The notes under the pieces are model-generated. The model saw only the letters and a list, made by a program, of their open reading frames with translations. It was not told where the DNA came from and did not search any database. This document shows, one piece after another, positions 41,869-52,885 of a DNA stretch of 64,000 nucleotides. The translations under genes and the position numbers were made by a program. Origin of the DNA: an uncultured bacterium (GTDB taxonomy: Bacteria; Pseudomonadota; Gammaproteobacteria; Burkholderiales; Burkholderiaceae_C); contig CAIYQZ010000034.1 of NCBI GenBank assembly GCA_903928495.1, positions 1 to 64,000 on the forward strand. Direction: 5' to 3'. How positions within the stretch are numbered: the first letter of the stretch is position 1; every line of letters begins with the position of its first letter.

Positions 41869-43323
41869 TCAGCCCAGCCGTTTGCGATGCCGCGCCAACT
41901 CCACGCGCACTTGCTCCGGTGCGGTGCCGCCCAACGTATTGCGGGCGTTCAGGCTGCCTTCCAGGCTCAGGCACTCGAACACGTCTGCCCCCATGGCGGG
42001 GTTGAAGGCCTGCAGCTCGGCCAGGGACAGTTCGCTCAGGTCCACACCTTTAGCCTGGGCGGTTTTCACGGCGTGGGCCACGGCCTCGTGGGCGTCGCGG
42101 AAAGGCAGGCCCTTTTTCACCATGTAGTCGGCCAGGTCGGTGGCGGTGGCGTAGCCCTTTTGGGCTGCGGCGCGCATGGGCGCCGCGTTGACGATGATGC
42201 CGCCTTCTTTCACGCCAGTTTCAGGGTTCATTTGCCCACCGATCATCTCGGCAAAGATGCGCAGCGTGTCTTTCAGCGTGTCGACGGTGTCGAACAGCGG
42301 CTCTTTGTCTTCCTGGTTGTCTTTGTTGTAGGCCAAAGGCTGGCCTTTCATCAGGGTGATCAGGCCCATCAAGTGGCCCACCACGCGCCCGGTCTTGCCG
42401 CGTGCGAGCTCAGGCACATCGGGGTTTTTCTTCTGCGGCATGATCGATGAGCCGGTGGTGAAGCGGTCGGCAATTTTGATGAAGCCAAAGTTCTGGCTCA
42501 TCCAGATGATGAGTTCTTCGCTCAGGCGGCTGATGTGCACCATGCACAGAGAGGCAGCGGCGGTGAATTCGATGGCGAAGTCGCGGTCGCTCACGGCGTC
42601 CAGACTGTTCTGGCACACCTGCGGCTGGCCGTTGCTGTCCACCATGGCCAAAGACCGGGCCACGCGGTTGCGGTCCAGCGGATAGGTGGTGCCAGCCAGT
42701 GCGGCTGCCCCGAGTGGCAGGCGGTTGGTGCGGCGACGCACGTCGGCCATGCGTTCGTTGTCGCGGGCAAACATTTCCACATAGGCCAGCAGGTGGTGTG
42801 CAAAGCTCACGGGCTGGGCCACCTGCAGGTGGGTGAAGCCGGGCAATATCACTTCCACGTTTTTCTCGGCCACGTCCACCAGCGCGGTTTGCACCTCGTT
42901 CAGCAGCACGCCAATGGTGTCAATTTCACCGCGCAGCCACAGGCGCACGTCGGTGGCCACCTGGTCGTTGCGGCTGCGGCCAGTGTGCAGGCGCTTGCCG
43001 GCGTCGCCCACCAGTTGGGTGAGGCGGGCTTCGATGTTCAGGTGCACATCTTCCAGGTCCAGCTTCCACTCGAATGCGCCAGACTCGATTTCCTGGGTGA
43101 TTTGCGCCATGCCGCGCTGGATGGCCGAATGGTCTTCCGCACCGATGATGCCTTGGGCGGCCAACATCTCGGCATGTGCCAGGCTGCCCGCAATGTCTGC
43201 CTGCCACAGTCGCTTGTCGAAAAATACGCTGGCGGTGTAGCGCTTGACCAGGTCGCTCATGGGCTCTGAAAACAGGGCAGACCAAGCTTGGGATTTGGTG
43301 TCGAGTTGGTTCGGTGCTGTCAT
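41869..43323 (-). CDS. argH: Argininosuccinate lyase
   Basis: ArgH splits argininosuccinate to arginine and fumarate, the last step of arginine synthesis. The 484-aa homotetrameric enzyme shows [39 protein letters not shown], and the superfamily signature [20 protein letters not shown] with the catalytic Ser loop. N-terminal length is slightly extended compared with E. coli (457 aa). It diverges from the AlgZ-like kinase gene with 109 bp between, which must hold both promoters. Confidence 0.97.
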   Translation of the reverse strand: MTAPNQLDTKSQAWSALFSEPMSDLVKRYTASVFFDKRLWQADIAGSLAHAEMLAAQGIIGAEDHSAIQRGMAQITQEIESGAFEWKLDLEDVHLNIEARLTQLVGDAGKRLHTGRSRNDQVATDVRLWLRGEIDTIGVLLNEVQTALVDVAEKNVEVILPGFTHLQVAQPVSFAHHLLAYVEMFARDNERMADVRRRTNRLPLGAAALAGTTYPLDRNRVARSLAMVDSNGQPQVCQNSLDAVSDRDFAIEFTAAASLCMVHISRLSEELIIWMSQNFGFIKIADRFTTGSSIMPQKKNPDVPELARGKTGRVVGHLMGLITLMKGQPLAYNKDNQEDKEPLFDTVDTLKDTLRIFAEMIGGQMNPETGVKEGGIIVNAAPMRAAAQKGYATATDLADYMVKKGLPFRDAHEAVAHAVKTAQAKGVDLSELSLAELQAFNPAMGADVFECLSLEGSLNARNTLGGTAPEQVRVELARHRKRLG

Positions 43324-43432
43324 GGTTTGGGGTGTGCAAGTGGGGCCAGGGGCCAGCGGCTCCCACGTGGGTCAGCGGACTGCCCAATAATGGTGAGGCC
43401 GGGGCGGTCGGTCCGCCCTGGCGCAACGTGGC

Positions 43433-44500
43433 ATGAATGAACCCGAGATTTTATCGACCCTACAGCTGCCCGAGACCTTGACGTCATCTCTGACCGGGAC
43501 GGCCACGGGCAATGGTCAGCGGGAAGCTGCCCATCTGCTGGTCTTTGACGCCTGCCACGTGGGTGTCGTACTGCGTGCGGTCCTGTTTGTGGAGGCGGTT
43601 GTCGGCGTGGGGCTGATGTTTGTGCGGCCCATGGGTTGGCCGTGGCTCTTGGACCTGGCCGCCATCACCGCTGTGGCGCAGCCAGCCGTGCTGATGTGGC
43701 TGTTGCTGGGTTGTGCCCTCAAAGGGGTTCTGGCCCGCTGGCCTGTGTGGGGCCAGGCCTTTGCCGGTGTGGTGCTGGGTGCTGTGGCCGGTGTGTTTGC
43801 GGTGGCCCTGTGGTGGTGGCTGGGCGCTGAGGGCCAGCCGCTGTGGCTGGCGGGTGCATCCGCCGGGGCCTTGCTGGCCAGCGCGCTGGTGGCTGGGTTG
43901 GTGTGGCGCGCTCGAGCGCAGCTGCCCGCCAGCACGACCGCCCGGCTGGCAGAGTTGCAGTCGCGCATCCGCCCGCATTTCCTGTTCAACACGCTCAACA
44001 GTGCCATTGCGCTGGTGCGTGCCGAACCTGCCCGTGCCGAGGCGCTGTTGGAAGACCTGAGCGAACTGTTTCGCAGCGCACTGGCCGACAGCCAGCAGGC
44101 CGTGCCGTTGGCGCAAGAGTTGACCCTGGCCGAGCGCTACCTGGCCATCGAGCAGGTGCGGTTTGGGCCCCGCTTGCGCGTTGAATGGCACACAGACCCG
44201 GCCGCCGGTACTGCCTTGCTGCCACCTTTGCTGCTCCAGCCCCTGGTGGAAAACGCCGTCAAACATGGTGTGGAGCCGAGCATCAGCGGAGCAGACATTC
44301 GCATCAGCACCGAGCGGCGCGGTGAGACCGTGGTCATCAAAGTGGTGAACACCGTGCCCGCAGGCGCCGGTCCGCATGGCATGGGGCTTGCGTTGGCCAA
44401 TGTGCGCGAACGCCTGGCCCTGATGCACGACCTGAAAGCCAGTTTCAGGAGCGGCGAAATCGACGGCCAATACGTGGTGCGATTGGAGGTGCCGTTGTAA
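43433..44500 (+). CDS. AlgZ/LytS-like sensor histidine kinase
   Basis: A membrane kinase of the HPK7/8 class, 355 aa. Four hydrophobic segments span about residues 35-155; the His-kinase part has the phosphorylated His in RIRPHFLFNTLNSAIAL, the dimerisation region and an ATPase domain (LLQPLVENAVKHGVEP, GMGLALANVRERL). It is 41 bp upstream of its LytTR regulator. The order argH-AlgZ/AlgR-hemC-hemD matches Pseudomonas, where AlgZ (FimS)/AlgR controls alginate and type IV pili. Confidence 0.93.
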   Translation: MNEPEILSTLQLPETLTSSLTGTATGNGQREAAHLLVFDACHVGVVLRAVLFVEAVVGVGLMFVRPMGWPWLLDLAAITAVAQPAVLMWLLLGCALKGVLARWPVWGQAFAGVVLGAVAGVFAVALWWWLGAEGQPLWLAGASAGALLASALVAGLVWRARAQLPASTTARLAELQSRIRPHFLFNTLNSAIALVRAEPARAEALLEDLSELFRSALADSQQAVPLAQELTLAERYLAIEQVRFGPRLRVEWHTDPAAGTALLPPLLLQPLVENAVKHGVEPSISGADIRISTERRGETVVIKVVNTVPAGAGPHGMGLALANVRERLALMHDLKASFRSGEIDGQYVVRLEVPL

Positions 44501-44541
44501 CAATACGGTTTGGCGAGCAATGCAGGTAAAGGAGGCGGGCA

Positions 44542-45285
44542 ATGACCCTGAAGATCATGATCGTGGACGACGAGCCACTGGCCAGACAACGGCTGCAAAC
44601 CCTGTTGGGCGATTGCAGCGATCCCCCCACCCGTGTGGTGGCCGAGGCCGCTGATGCGGTGAGCGCCATGGGTCTGCTGGCCCGGCACCCTTGCGATGTG
44701 CTGCTGCTGGACATACACATGCCGGGCATGGATGGCCTGGGCCTGGCTCAAGCCCTGCAGCAAATGCCACAGCGACCCGCCGTGGTGTTTGTCACTGCCC
44801 ACGCGGAACACGCGGTTCAAGCGTTTGATTTGGAGGCCTTGGACTATCTCACCAAGCCAGTGCGCCTTGAACGCCTTCAGACGGCTCTTAAAAAAGCAGA
44901 GCGACAGATTCAACCCAATCAAGCGTTGGATGATGATTCGGCATTGAATTTCATTCTCATTCAGGACCGGGGTCGCACGGAGCGTGTGCCCTTGGCCGAT
45001 GTGGTGTATCTGAAGGCCGAACTGAAGTACGTGACCGTGCGCACCCGCAACCGCACGTTGATTTACGACGGCAGTCTGAGCGAGTTTGAAGACCGCCACG
45101 GCGCACATTGGCTGCGAATACACCGCAACGCGCTGGTGGCGCGACACGCCATCAGGGCCCTGGAAAAACACCACGACCCTGAAGATGGCGACGGCTGGGC
45201 CGTGCGCTTGGAGGGCGTTGCCGAGCACCTCGCAGTTTCCCGGCGGCAACTGGCCGGTGTGCGTGAGGTGCTGGGCAAGGGGTGA
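44542..45285 (+). CDS. AlgR-like LytTR response regulator
   Basis: A 247-aa regulator. The receiver domain has the acidic pair in IVDDEP, the phosphorylation site D57 in LLLDIHMPGMDG and the switch Lys in DYLTKPVRL. The C-terminal LytTR DNA-binding domain includes RTERVPLADVVYLKAE, VRTRNRTLIYDGSL and WLRIHRNALVAR. The ATG has AAAGGAGG about 12 bases upstream. It ends 3 bp before the convergent ppc gene. It probably regulates surface or motility functions, by analogy with AlgR. Confidence 0.93.
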   Translation: MTLKIMIVDDEPLARQRLQTLLGDCSDPPTRVVAEAADAVSAMGLLARHPCDVLLLDIHMPGMDGLGLAQALQQMPQRPAVVFVTAHAEHAVQAFDLEALDYLTKPVRLERLQTALKKAERQIQPNQALDDDSALNFILIQDRGRTERVPLADVVYLKAELKYVTVRTRNRTLIYDGSLSEFEDRHGAHWLRIHRNALVARHAIRALEKHHDPEDGDGWAVRLEGVAEHLAVSRRQLAGVREVLGKG

Positions 45286-45288
45286 GCT

Positions 45289-48120
45289 TCAGCCGGTGTT
45301 GCGCAAACCTGCAGCAATGCCGTTGATGCTGATGTGGATGCCGCGCTTGACGCGCTCGTCCACCGCGTCACCTTTGGCCGACGAGGCGCGCAGGCGACGC
45401 ACCAGCTCCACTTGCAGGTGGTGCAGCGGGTCAATGTACGGGTAGCGGTGGCTCATGGAGCGCTGCAGCGAGGCGTTGTCCATCAGGCGCTGCTTGTCGC
45501 CGGTGATGAGGGTCAGCGCGTCGTTGGTGCGGTGCCACTCGGCCTCGATGGCGGCAAACACTTTTTTGCGCAGCTTGGCGTCGGTCACCAGCTCGGCGTA
45601 GCGGCTGGCCAGCGCCAGGTCGCTCTTGGCCAGCACCATGTCCATGTTGGACAGCAAGGTGCTGAAAAACGGCCATTGCGCGTGCATTTGCTGAAGCAAC
45701 TTCTTTTGCCCAGACAAGCCTTTGGCCCCTTTTTGGTTCATGAACGCTTCCACCGCCGAGCCAAACCCGAACCAGCCCGGCAGCGCAATGCGACACTGGC
45801 CCCAACTGAAGCCCCAGGGAATGGCGCGGAGGTCCTCAATGCGTTGCGTGGCCTTGCGCGATGCGGGGCGCGAACCGATGTTCAGCTCTGCAATTTCGCG
45901 CAGAGGTGTGGCGTTGAAAAAGTAGTCCGCAAAGCCGGGGGTGTCGTACACCAGGGCCCGATAAGCGCCCATGCTGGCGCTGGACAACTGGTCTGCCACC
46001 GTCAGAAATTCGGCCGGGGCGGGCTGGGTGGGTTGCAGCAACGTGGCTTCCAGCGTGGCCGCCACCAGGGTTTCCAGGTTGCGGCGGCCAATTTCGGGGT
46101 TGGCGTATTTGGAGCCAATCACCTCGCCCTGTTCGGTCAGGCGAATCTGGCCACGCACCGTGCCGGGGGGCTGCGCCAGGATGGCCTGGTAGCTGGGGCC
46201 ACCGCCCCGGCCCACCGTGCCACCCCGGCCGTGGAACATGCGCAGCTGGATGTCGTGGCTGTTGGCCAGTTGGTCGAACAACTCCACCAGCGCAATTTCG
46301 GCACGATACAACTCCCAGTTGCTGGTGAAGATGCCGCCGTCCTTGTTGCTGTCGGAGTAGCCCAGCATGATGTCCTGCTCGCCGTACTGGGCTTCGCCGC
46401 CGCGTTTCACCATGTCGGCCACGCCGGGCAGGGCGTAGTACTCGCGCATGATGGGCGCGGCATTGCGCAGGTCTTCAATGGTTTCAAACAGCGGCACCAC
46501 GATGAGGTCTGTGACGGCTTCTTCACTCAGCAAACCCTTCATCAACCCCACTTCTTTTTGCAGCAGCAACACTTCCAACAGGTCGCTCACGGTTTCGGTG
46601 TGGCTGATGATGTAGTGGCGAATGGCCTGCGCGCCATAGCGCTGGCGCATGGTTCGGGCGGTCTCAAAAATAGCCAGCTCGCTCTGCGTCCAGTCGCTGT
46701 AGGTAGCGCCCATCACGCGCAGGGGGCGTGCGTCGTTCAGCAGTTGCAGCAACAGCGTGCGTTTGGCGGTTTCGTCCAGTGCGCTGTAGTTGGGGCACAC
46801 GCGCGCCACGGCCAGCAGTTCATCCAGCACGGCCTCGTGCTGGTCCGAGCTTTGGCGCAGGTCCACCGTGGCCAGGTGAAAGCCGAACACCTCCACCGTG
46901 CGGATCAGCGGGGCCAGGCGCTGGCGCACAAGCGCCGCGCCGTGGTGCGCCAACAGGCTGGCCTCGATGGTGCGCAGGTCGGCCAGCAGTTCTTCGGCAG
47001 TGGGGTAGGGGTTTTGCGGGGCCACGGCGTGGCGGCCAGCCACACCGCCGGTCAGCTCGGTCAGGGTGGCGGCCAGGCGGGCGTATATGCCGGTCAGGGC
47101 CTTGCGGTAGGGCTCGTCAGAGCGGTGGGCATTTTTGTCGGGTGAGCGGGCAGCCAGGGTAGCCATGTCGTCGCTCACGCCGGTGAGCATTTCCGACATG
47201 GACAGCTCGGCACCCAGCAGGTGCACCTCGGTCAGCAGGTGGCGCAGCGCCACCTCTGACTGGCGACGCAGCGCAAATTCGAGTGTGGACGCGGTGACGA
47301 AGGGGTTGCCATCGCGGTCGCCCCCAATCCACTGGCCCATGCGCAAAAACGCGGGGATCTGGGCCGAGGCTTCCGGCAGGGCCAGCAGGTCTTCCAGCTC
47401 GCGGTACAGGCGGGGAATCTGGCTGAGGAAGGTGGCCTCGTAGTAGCTCAGCGCGTTTTCAATCTCGTCTGCCACTGTGAGTTTGGTGAAGCGCAGCAGG
47501 CGGGTTTGCCACAGCTGCGTGACCCGGGCACGGATCTGCGCTTCGTTGTCAGCCAGTTCGCGCGGCAGCAGGTGCTCGCGGGCGGCCAGCAGGTGGGCAA
47601 TGGCGCGCTCTCCGTCCAGAATGCTTTTGCGCTGCACCTCGGTGGGGTGGGCTGTGAGCACCGGCGACACATGGCTGTGCGCCAGCGTGCGGGCCACAAC
47701 CTTGTTGGAGATGCCTGCGGCCTTGATGCGGGCCAGAGCCATGTCCAGGCTGCCGGGCTGCACGTCGCCCTCGCGCTCATGAATGGCACGGCGGCGGATG
47801 TGGTGGCGGTCTTCCGCCAGGTTGGCCAGGTGGCTGAAATAGGTGAAGGCGCGAATCACGCTCACGGTCTGGTCGTCGCTCAGCCCTTTGAGCAGCTTTT
47901 TCAGGGCCTTGTCGGCGTCGGCATCGGCGTTGCGGCGAAAGGCCACCGACAGCTGGCGGATTTGCTCGATCAGCTCGAACGCGGCTTTGCCCTCCTGTTC
48001 ACGGATCACGTCGCCCAGCAACCGGCCCAGGAGGCGGATGTCTTCCATCAGCGGGCGGTCTTTGTCGGCAGGGCGGGCGATCGCAGGAGGGGCTTCTGTG
48101 GCAGTGCGGCGGGCGGGCAT
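45289..48120 (-). CDS. ppc: Phosphoenolpyruvate carboxylase
   Basis: This enzyme carboxylates PEP with bicarbonate to oxaloacetate, replenishing the TCA cycle. The 943-aa protein shows the catalytic His in [14 protein letters not shown], the [10 protein letters not shown] loop, [14 protein letters not shown] and the C-terminal RNTG, which contacts the inhibitor and active sites. ATG 48120 is used; the in-frame region upstream is Pro-rich. In Pseudomonas hemC follows algR directly; here ppc is inserted between them in the opposite orientation. Confidence 0.97.
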   Translation of the reverse strand: MPARRTATEAPPAIARPADKDRPLMEDIRLLGRLLGDVIREQEGKAAFELIEQIRQLSVAFRRNADADADKALKKLLKGLSDDQTVSVIRAFTYFSHLANLAEDRHHIRRRAIHEREGDVQPGSLDMALARIKAAGISNKVVARTLAHSHVSPVLTAHPTEVQRKSILDGERAIAHLLAAREHLLPRELADNEAQIRARVTQLWQTRLLRFTKLTVADEIENALSYYEATFLSQIPRLYRELEDLLALPEASAQIPAFLRMGQWIGGDRDGNPFVTASTLEFALRRQSEVALRHLLTEVHLLGAELSMSEMLTGVSDDMATLAARSPDKNAHRSDEPYRKALTGIYARLAATLTELTGGVAGRHAVAPQNPYPTAEELLADLRTIEASLLAHHGAALVRQRLAPLIRTVEVFGFHLATVDLRQSSDQHEAVLDELLAVARVCPNYSALDETAKRTLLLQLLNDARPLRVMGATYSDWTQSELAIFETARTMRQRYGAQAIRHYIISHTETVSDLLEVLLLQKEVGLMKGLLSEEAVTDLIVVPLFETIEDLRNAAPIMREYYALPGVADMVKRGGEAQYGEQDIMLGYSDSNKDGGIFTSNWELYRAEIALVELFDQLANSHDIQLRMFHGRGGTVGRGGGPSYQAILAQPPGTVRGQIRLTEQGEVIGSKYANPEIGRRNLETLVAATLEATLLQPTQPAPAEFLTVADQLSSASMGAYRALVYDTPGFADYFFNATPLREIAELNIGSRPASRKATQRIEDLRAIPWGFSWGQCRIALPGWFGFGSAVEAFMNQKGAKGLSGQKKLLQQMHAQWPFFSTLLSNMDMVLAKSDLALASRYAELVTDAKLRKKVFAAIEAEWHRTNDALTLITGDKQRLMDNASLQRSMSHRYPYIDPLHHLQVELVRRLRASSAKGDAVDERVKRGIHISINGIAAGLRNTG

Positions 48121-48361
48121 GGCGTGTTCCAAAGGCGGCGGTTCGGGCCCGTCAACGGGGCGTGGCGGGGTGTGTTCAGCGCGGGGCTGGGCAGGCGTTT
48201 CAAGCAAGATGCATGCTAGCATTCGCAGGCACCCAAAAGGGCTTGCCAGTGGTTACCAACCGGGTTCTTTCTGGCCTGCTGACAGCTGCCTGCAAGCTCT
48301 AGGCACTCACTTTTTGTTGGCTGGTTTGCCCGGCGCCACCCCATCCGTTTTCAAGTTCATC

Positions 48362-49318
48362 ATGGTCACCCCCAACCCTTCCCCGGCCCTGCACCTCACC
48401 ATTGCCACCCGTGAAAGCCGCTTGGCCATGTGGCAGGCCGAACATGTCAAGGCCTTGCTTGAAGGGCTGGGCCACAGTGTCACCTTGCTTGGAATGACCA
48501 CACGTGGCGACCAGATTCTGGACCGCGCTCTGAGCAAGGTCGGGGGCAAAGGCCTGTTCGTGAAGGAATTGGAAACCGCCCTCGAAAATGGCGAGGCCGA
48601 CCTGGCCGTGCATTCTCTGAAGGATGTGCCCATGGCCCTGCCCGACGGCTTCTCGCTGGCCTGCGTGATGGAGCGCGAAGACCCGCGCGATGCGTGGGTG
48701 TCCCCCCATTGCGCCGGTGTGGCTGACCTGCCGCCCAATGCTGTGGTGGGTACCTCCAGCCTGCGCCGGGTGGTGTTGCTGCGCGAAGCCCTGGCCCGTC
48801 TGGGCCGCAGCGATGTGCGCATTGAGCCGCTGCGTGGCAACCTCGACACGCGTTTGCGCAAGCTGGACGAAGGTCAGTACCAGGCCATTGTGCTGGCCGC
48901 CGCAGGTCTGAAACGCCTCGGTCTGGTCGAACGGATCCGCCAGATTTTCGAGCCAGATGCCATGCTGCCCGCTGCAGGTCAAGGTGCGTTGGGCATCGAG
49001 GTGCGCAGCAACCGCCCCGATGTGGTGGCTGCGTTGGCGCCACTGGCCCACATGCCCACGTGGTTGAGCGTGGCGGCCGAACGCGCCGTCAGCCGCACCA
49101 TGGGCGGGAGTTGCTCCATGCCATTGGCGGCTTTTTCCCGTTGGCAGGGCGAGAACTTGCACATAGAAGCAGCCTGGGGAGAAGAAACTGGCAACGCCGC
49201 GCTGGTGCGTGCCCGCGCCGATGCCAGCGTCCACACACTGGCAGAAGCCGAAGCGCTGGGACGCAGCGTTGCAGAACAGTTGTGTGCGGCGGGTGCGGTG
49301 CCGCTGAAGGCCGACTGA
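48362..49318 (+). CDS. hemC: Hydroxymethylbilane synthase
   Basis: HemC joins four porphobilinogen units to hydroxymethylbilane using a dipyrromethane cofactor. The 318-aa protein shows [47 protein letters not shown] and the cofactor-binding Cys in [12 protein letters not shown]. The start ATG at 48362 follows a weak site; an upstream in-frame extension is not plausible. It heads the hemC-hemD-hemX-hemY run. It diverges from ppc with 241 bp between, which should hold both promoters. Confidence 0.97.
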   Translation: MVTPNPSPALHLTIATRESRLAMWQAEHVKALLEGLGHSVTLLGMTTRGDQILDRALSKVGGKGLFVKELETALENGEADLAVHSLKDVPMALPDGFSLACVMEREDPRDAWVSPHCAGVADLPPNAVVGTSSLRRVVLLREALARLGRSDVRIEPLRGNLDTRLRKLDEGQYQAIVLAAAGLKRLGLVERIRQIFEPDAMLPAAGQGALGIEVRSNRPDVVAALAPLAHMPTWLSVAAERAVSRTMGGSCSMPLAAFSRWQGENLHIEAAWGEETGNAALVRARADASVHTLAEAEALGRSVAEQLCAAGAVPLKAD

Positions 49319-49343
49319 AGGTGTGCCTGCCCATCGAGCCGTG

Positions 49344-50270
49344 ATGGACACCCGCAACACGATCCACGAAGCCACTGCAGCACAACTGAGCGTGGTGGTG
49401 ACGCGACCGGCCAGGGATGCCCAAGATTGGGCTGCTGCGTTGCAAGCTGCCGGTCACAGGGCGGTGTGTTTGCCGCTGATGGCCTTTGGCCCCCCAACCC
49501 AACCGGACACGGTGCTTTCCTGCCTAGAGGCCTTGTCGCAGTGTGTGGCCGTGATGTTTGTCAGCCCTCAGGCAGTACACGCGTTCTGGGGCCTTGTTCA
49601 TGAGCAAAAAAGGCCTCCAACGCAAGATGTGAAAGAATTGGCAGCTTCTTTTTTTGATGAAAAGTTTCAGGGGGCTGTGCGCAGTCTGCGTTGCTGGGCA
49701 CCTGGCCCGGGCACTGCGCGAGCACTCGTGCAAGCCGGTGTGCCCGCGTCATGCATAGATCAGCCCGAACCCGACGCCCCGCAATTTGACTCTGAAGCCC
49801 TGTGGGCAGTGGTGCAACACGACGTGAAACCTGGCGACAAGGTCATGGTGGTGCGTGGCTCCTCGGCAGACGCCACCAGCCCCGGCGGCAGTGGCAGGGA
49901 CTGGTTGGCAGCACAGTGCGAGGCACGGGGCGCCGAGGTAAGGCATTGCGTCGCGTACAGCCGCGCCGCCCCTGTATGGAGCCCAGCCCAGTGTTCTCAA
50001 GCTCGCAGTGTCAGCGGGCCGCGCGATGTGTGGCTGCTGTCGAGTTCGGAAAGTGCTGCGCACTTGGCAGACCTGATGCCGGGACACGACTGGTCGCGCA
50101 CGGTGGCGCTGGCCACACACCCGCGCATCGCTCGTGCCGCAGCCAGCTTGGGTTTTGGACGCGTGTTGCACAGCCGCCCTGCGCTGGACGACGTGTTGCG
50201 CACACTGGATGACGAGGCCCGAGCAAGCCTGGGCGAAGCCTTGCCACCTAGAATGCCCATTGCCCCATGA
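49344..50270 (+). CDS. hemD: Uroporphyrinogen-III synthase
   Basis: HemD cyclises hydroxymethylbilane with inversion of ring D. The fold diverges fast in sequence; recognisable here are SVVVTRPARDAQDWAAALQA, AVMFVSPQAVHAFW, WAPGPGTARALVQAGV, VMVVRGSSADATS and VWLLSSSESAAHLADL. At 308 aa it is longer than E. coli HemD (246 aa), with extra sequence around residues 85-110 and at the C-terminus. It overlaps the HemX gene by 4 bp. Confidence 0.9.
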   Translation: MDTRNTIHEATAAQLSVVVTRPARDAQDWAAALQAAGHRAVCLPLMAFGPPTQPDTVLSCLEALSQCVAVMFVSPQAVHAFWGLVHEQKRPPTQDVKELAASFFDEKFQGAVRSLRCWAPGPGTARALVQAGVPASCIDQPEPDAPQFDSEALWAVVQHDVKPGDKVMVVRGSSADATSPGGSGRDWLAAQCEARGAEVRHCVAYSRAAPVWSPAQCSQARSVSGPRDVWLLSSSESAAHLADLMPGHDWSRTVALATHPRIARAAASLGFGRVLHSRPALDDVLRTLDDEARASLGEALPPRMPIAP

Positions 50271-51469
50271 CCGATCCTGTCGCACCTCCTGTTTCGTCCG
50301 ATCCGCCCGCGCAGCCTGCGTCGGCGGTGGAGCCCGGTTTGGCGGGCACTCCTGATGCTGCGCTGCCGCTCGCAGCGCGTGTGGCACCCATGCTCGGCTG
50401 GTTGTCACTGACGCTGGCGGCGCTGGCAACGGTGATGGCGGTGTGGCTGTGGCAGCGGCTGGACCGCACACAAATGGAGCTGGCCAAGCAGTCGGCCGCC
50501 GCCGCTGAGGACGCACACAGCGCGCGTTCAGCCGCCGAGCAGGCACAAACCCTCACCCAGACCCTGCAGGCACGGCTGGCGGTTGCAGAGGTCAAGCTGT
50601 CAGAGGTGAGCCTGCAGCGCTCCCAACTGGAAGAGCTGATGCTCAGCGTGTCGCGTTCCCGCGATGACACGCTGGTGCTGGACATCGAATCCGGACTGCG
50701 CCTTGCCAGTCAACAGGCCGAGTTGACCGGCAGCGTGCAACCGCTGGTGGCGGCGTTGCTGGCGGCAGACAAACGCATAGCCAAGGCTGCACAACCGCGC
50801 CTGAACCCTGTTCAGCGCGCCGTGGCCCGCGACATCGAGCGCATCCGTTCCGCATCCGTCACAGATGTGCCCGCACTGGCCCAGCGGCTTGACGAACTGG
50901 TGCGCCTGGCCGATGAACTGCAACTCATCAATGCGCCCGTGCGTGACCGCGGCCGACAGACCGCTTCCACTGGCACTGGCCGCGCAGCCGTGGGGTCCGG
51001 TGGAGGCCGCAGTGCTTCACCCACCCCGGCTGGCAGCGAGGGGGCCGAGGTGCAACAGCCATCGGCCTTGGGCCAAGGTTGGGCCCAAGTGTCGGCGTTC
51101 TGGCACGGCATATGGACACAGACGGTTCGCAGTGCCACCCAATCGCTGGGAGACCTCGTGAGGGTGGGGCGCATAGACCGGCCGGAAGCCGTGTTGCTGG
51201 CGCCAGAGCAGGCCTTTTTTCTCCGCGAGAACCTCAAGCTCAAGGTGCTGAACGCCCGATTGGGCCTGATGTCTCGTCAGGTGTCGGTCACCCGCACCGA
51301 TCTGGGGGCTGTTCGGCACATGCTCGCCACCTATTTCGACCCGCAGGACCCCAATACCCGGCAGGCCCTTCAAGTGTTGTCCGATGTCCTGCAGGCCAGC
51401 AAAACGGTGGACATTCCCCGCCCGGATGAAACCCTGACGGCACTCGCCGCTGCAGCGGGCGGGCGCTGA
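50267..51469 (+). CDS. hemX: HemX-like uroporphyrinogen-associated membrane protein
   Basis: HemX proteins occur after hemD in proteobacteria; they are often called uroporphyrinogen-III methyltransferase-like, but lack a methylase domain and their role is unclear. The 400-aa protein has a Pro/Ala-rich cytoplasmic tail, one membrane helix (residues about 44-64, MLGWLSLTLAALATVMAVWL), a coiled coil (LAKQSAAAAEDAHSARSAAE) and a helical periplasmic domain ending with LGLMSRQVSVTRTDLGAVR. It begins within the hemD stop and is followed 6 bp later by hemY. Confidence 0.88.
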   Translation: MTDPVAPPVSSDPPAQPASAVEPGLAGTPDAALPLAARVAPMLGWLSLTLAALATVMAVWLWQRLDRTQMELAKQSAAAAEDAHSARSAAEQAQTLTQTLQARLAVAEVKLSEVSLQRSQLEELMLSVSRSRDDTLVLDIESGLRLASQQAELTGSVQPLVAALLAADKRIAKAAQPRLNPVQRAVARDIERIRSASVTDVPALAQRLDELVRLADELQLINAPVRDRGRQTASTGTGRAAVGSGGGRSASPTPAGSEGAEVQQPSALGQGWAQVSAFWHGIWTQTVRSATQSLGDLVRVGRIDRPEAVLLAPEQAFFLRENLKLKVLNARLGLMSRQVSVTRTDLGAVRHMLATYFDPQDPNTRQALQVLSDVLQASKTVDIPRPDETLTALAAAAGGR

Positions 51470-51475
51470 TTCGCC

Positions 51476-52750
51476 ATGAAAAGCCTGTTCTGGTTGGTTG
51501 GGCTGGCAGCGGTGGCGGTGGCCGTTGCATTGCTGATGGGGCAAAACGGTGCCACGGTCACGGTGTTCTGGCACCCTCACCGCATCGACATGTCCTTCAA
51601 CCTGTTGCTGGTGGTTGGTGTGGTGCTGTTCGTGCTGGTGCACTTTGCCCTGCGCTCAATCTCTTTGCTGCGGGCTTTGCCGCACCAAGCCCGGTTGTGG
51701 CGTCTGCAACAGCGTGAACGGCATGCACACGCTGCATTGCTGGATGCCCTGTCTCACCAACTGGCTGGCCGCTACGTGCGGGCTGGCAGCGCCGCACGCG
51801 AGGCAGTGGCCCAACTGCAGACACGACATTCCGCCACTGGACTGCCCCCGTTGCCCAGACAGGCGCAGATGTTGGCGCTCGCCCACTTGCTGGCCGCCGA
51901 GTCGGCCCACACCCTGCAAGACCACCCCACACGCGACAAGCACCTGGCCAGCGCCCTTGAGCCGGCCCCGTCAGACACGGCCACCACACGCGAAGGTGTG
52001 TTGTTGCGGGCCATCCGGTGGGCGGTGGAGGAGCGCAACGTGGCTGCAGCCACCCGCTGGCTGGACCAGTTGCCCCAGGGCGCTGCCCGCCGCACTCTGG
52101 CATTGCGTCTGAAGTTGCGTGTGGCCCGCCTGGCGCAAGACAACGTGATGGCCCTGGAAACGGCCCGCCTGCTCGCCAAGCACCGCGCTTTTTCTCCCGA
52201 CGCTGCCCGCAGCATCGTGCGGGGGCTGGTGCTGGCGGTTCTCAAGGACACACACGATGTCGACCAGGTCCAAGCTGCGTGGGCAAAACTGGATGCCAGT
52301 GACCGGCGAGACCCCGATGTGGTGCTGGCCATTGCCCAGCGCATGCACGAGGTGGCCCAGGCCACTGACGAGCAATCCACCGCCCATGCCATGGCACGTC
52401 AATGGTTGCTTCCCGTGTGGGAGGGCTACCCCGCCCTGGGCAAGCAGCACCAGGTGGCTGCCGTGCGGCTGTTGAAGTCTTTGGGGACCGCAGGTGACGC
52501 TGCCTGGCTGGCACGCATCGAAAACATGCAGCGCCAGCACCCGGCAGACCCGTTGCTTCAGCACTTGGCAGCCGAAACATTCTTCCAACAGCGGCTCTGG
52601 GGCAAAGCAGCCCAACTGTTCCAGCAGGCTTCGCGGGGTCTCACGGACCCAGCTCTGCGCGCCGCCACCTGGCGTCGGTTGGCCGAGTTGGCAGAAGAGC
52701 GCGGCGATACCGAGGCTGCGCTGTCTGCCTGGCGCCAGGCAGCGCAGTGA
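51476..52750 (+). CDS. hemY: HemY-like heme-biosynthesis-associated TPR protein
   Basis: The 424-aa protein has two N-terminal membrane helices (MKSLFWLVGLAAVAVAVALL and FNLLLVVGVVLFVLVHFALR), the HemY N-terminal domain, and a long helical TPR-like part (alternating LARIENMQRQHPADPLLQHL and AAQLFQQASRGLTDPALRAA units). Proteobacterial HemY is distinct from the protoporphyrinogen oxidase of the same name in Gram-positives; it is thought to scaffold late heme steps. Last gene of the hemCDXY unit. Confidence 0.9.
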   Translation: MKSLFWLVGLAAVAVAVALLMGQNGATVTVFWHPHRIDMSFNLLLVVGVVLFVLVHFALRSISLLRALPHQARLWRLQQRERHAHAALLDALSHQLAGRYVRAGSAAREAVAQLQTRHSATGLPPLPRQAQMLALAHLLAAESAHTLQDHPTRDKHLASALEPAPSDTATTREGVLLRAIRWAVEERNVAAATRWLDQLPQGAARRTLALRLKLRVARLAQDNVMALETARLLAKHRAFSPDAARSIVRGLVLAVLKDTHDVDQVQAAWAKLDASDRRDPDVVLAIAQRMHEVAQATDEQSTAHAMARQWLLPVWEGYPALGKQHQVAAVRLLKSLGTAGDAAWLARIENMQRQHPADPLLQHLAAETFFQQRLWGKAAQLFQQASRGLTDPALRAATWRRLAELAEERGDTEAALSAWRQAAQ

Positions 52751-52806
52751 CCCTGGCGACCCGAGGCCTGCCATCGACTTGGCGTTCCCGGGTGGGTTGA
52801 CTGAAA

Positions 52807-52841
52807 CAAAAAACCCCGCCAGCACAGGACTGACGGGGTTC
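52807..52841 (-). terminator. Terminator between hemY and rne
   Basis: AACCCCG and CGGGGTT pair around an imperfect inner stem. On the minus strand the hairpin is followed by TTTTTTGTTT, so it primarily ends rne; on the plus strand it may also end the hem operon. Confidence 0.8.
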
Positions 52842-52885
52842 TTCACTGGCCTCTGCGCCTGCCGGCGCAAACCTTTGCCCAGCGA

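Noticed and set aside
45334-47145. 603-aa open frame on the + strand
   Set aside because: Antisense to ppc, which has all of its catalytic motifs. Long antisense frames are common in high-GC codon usage.
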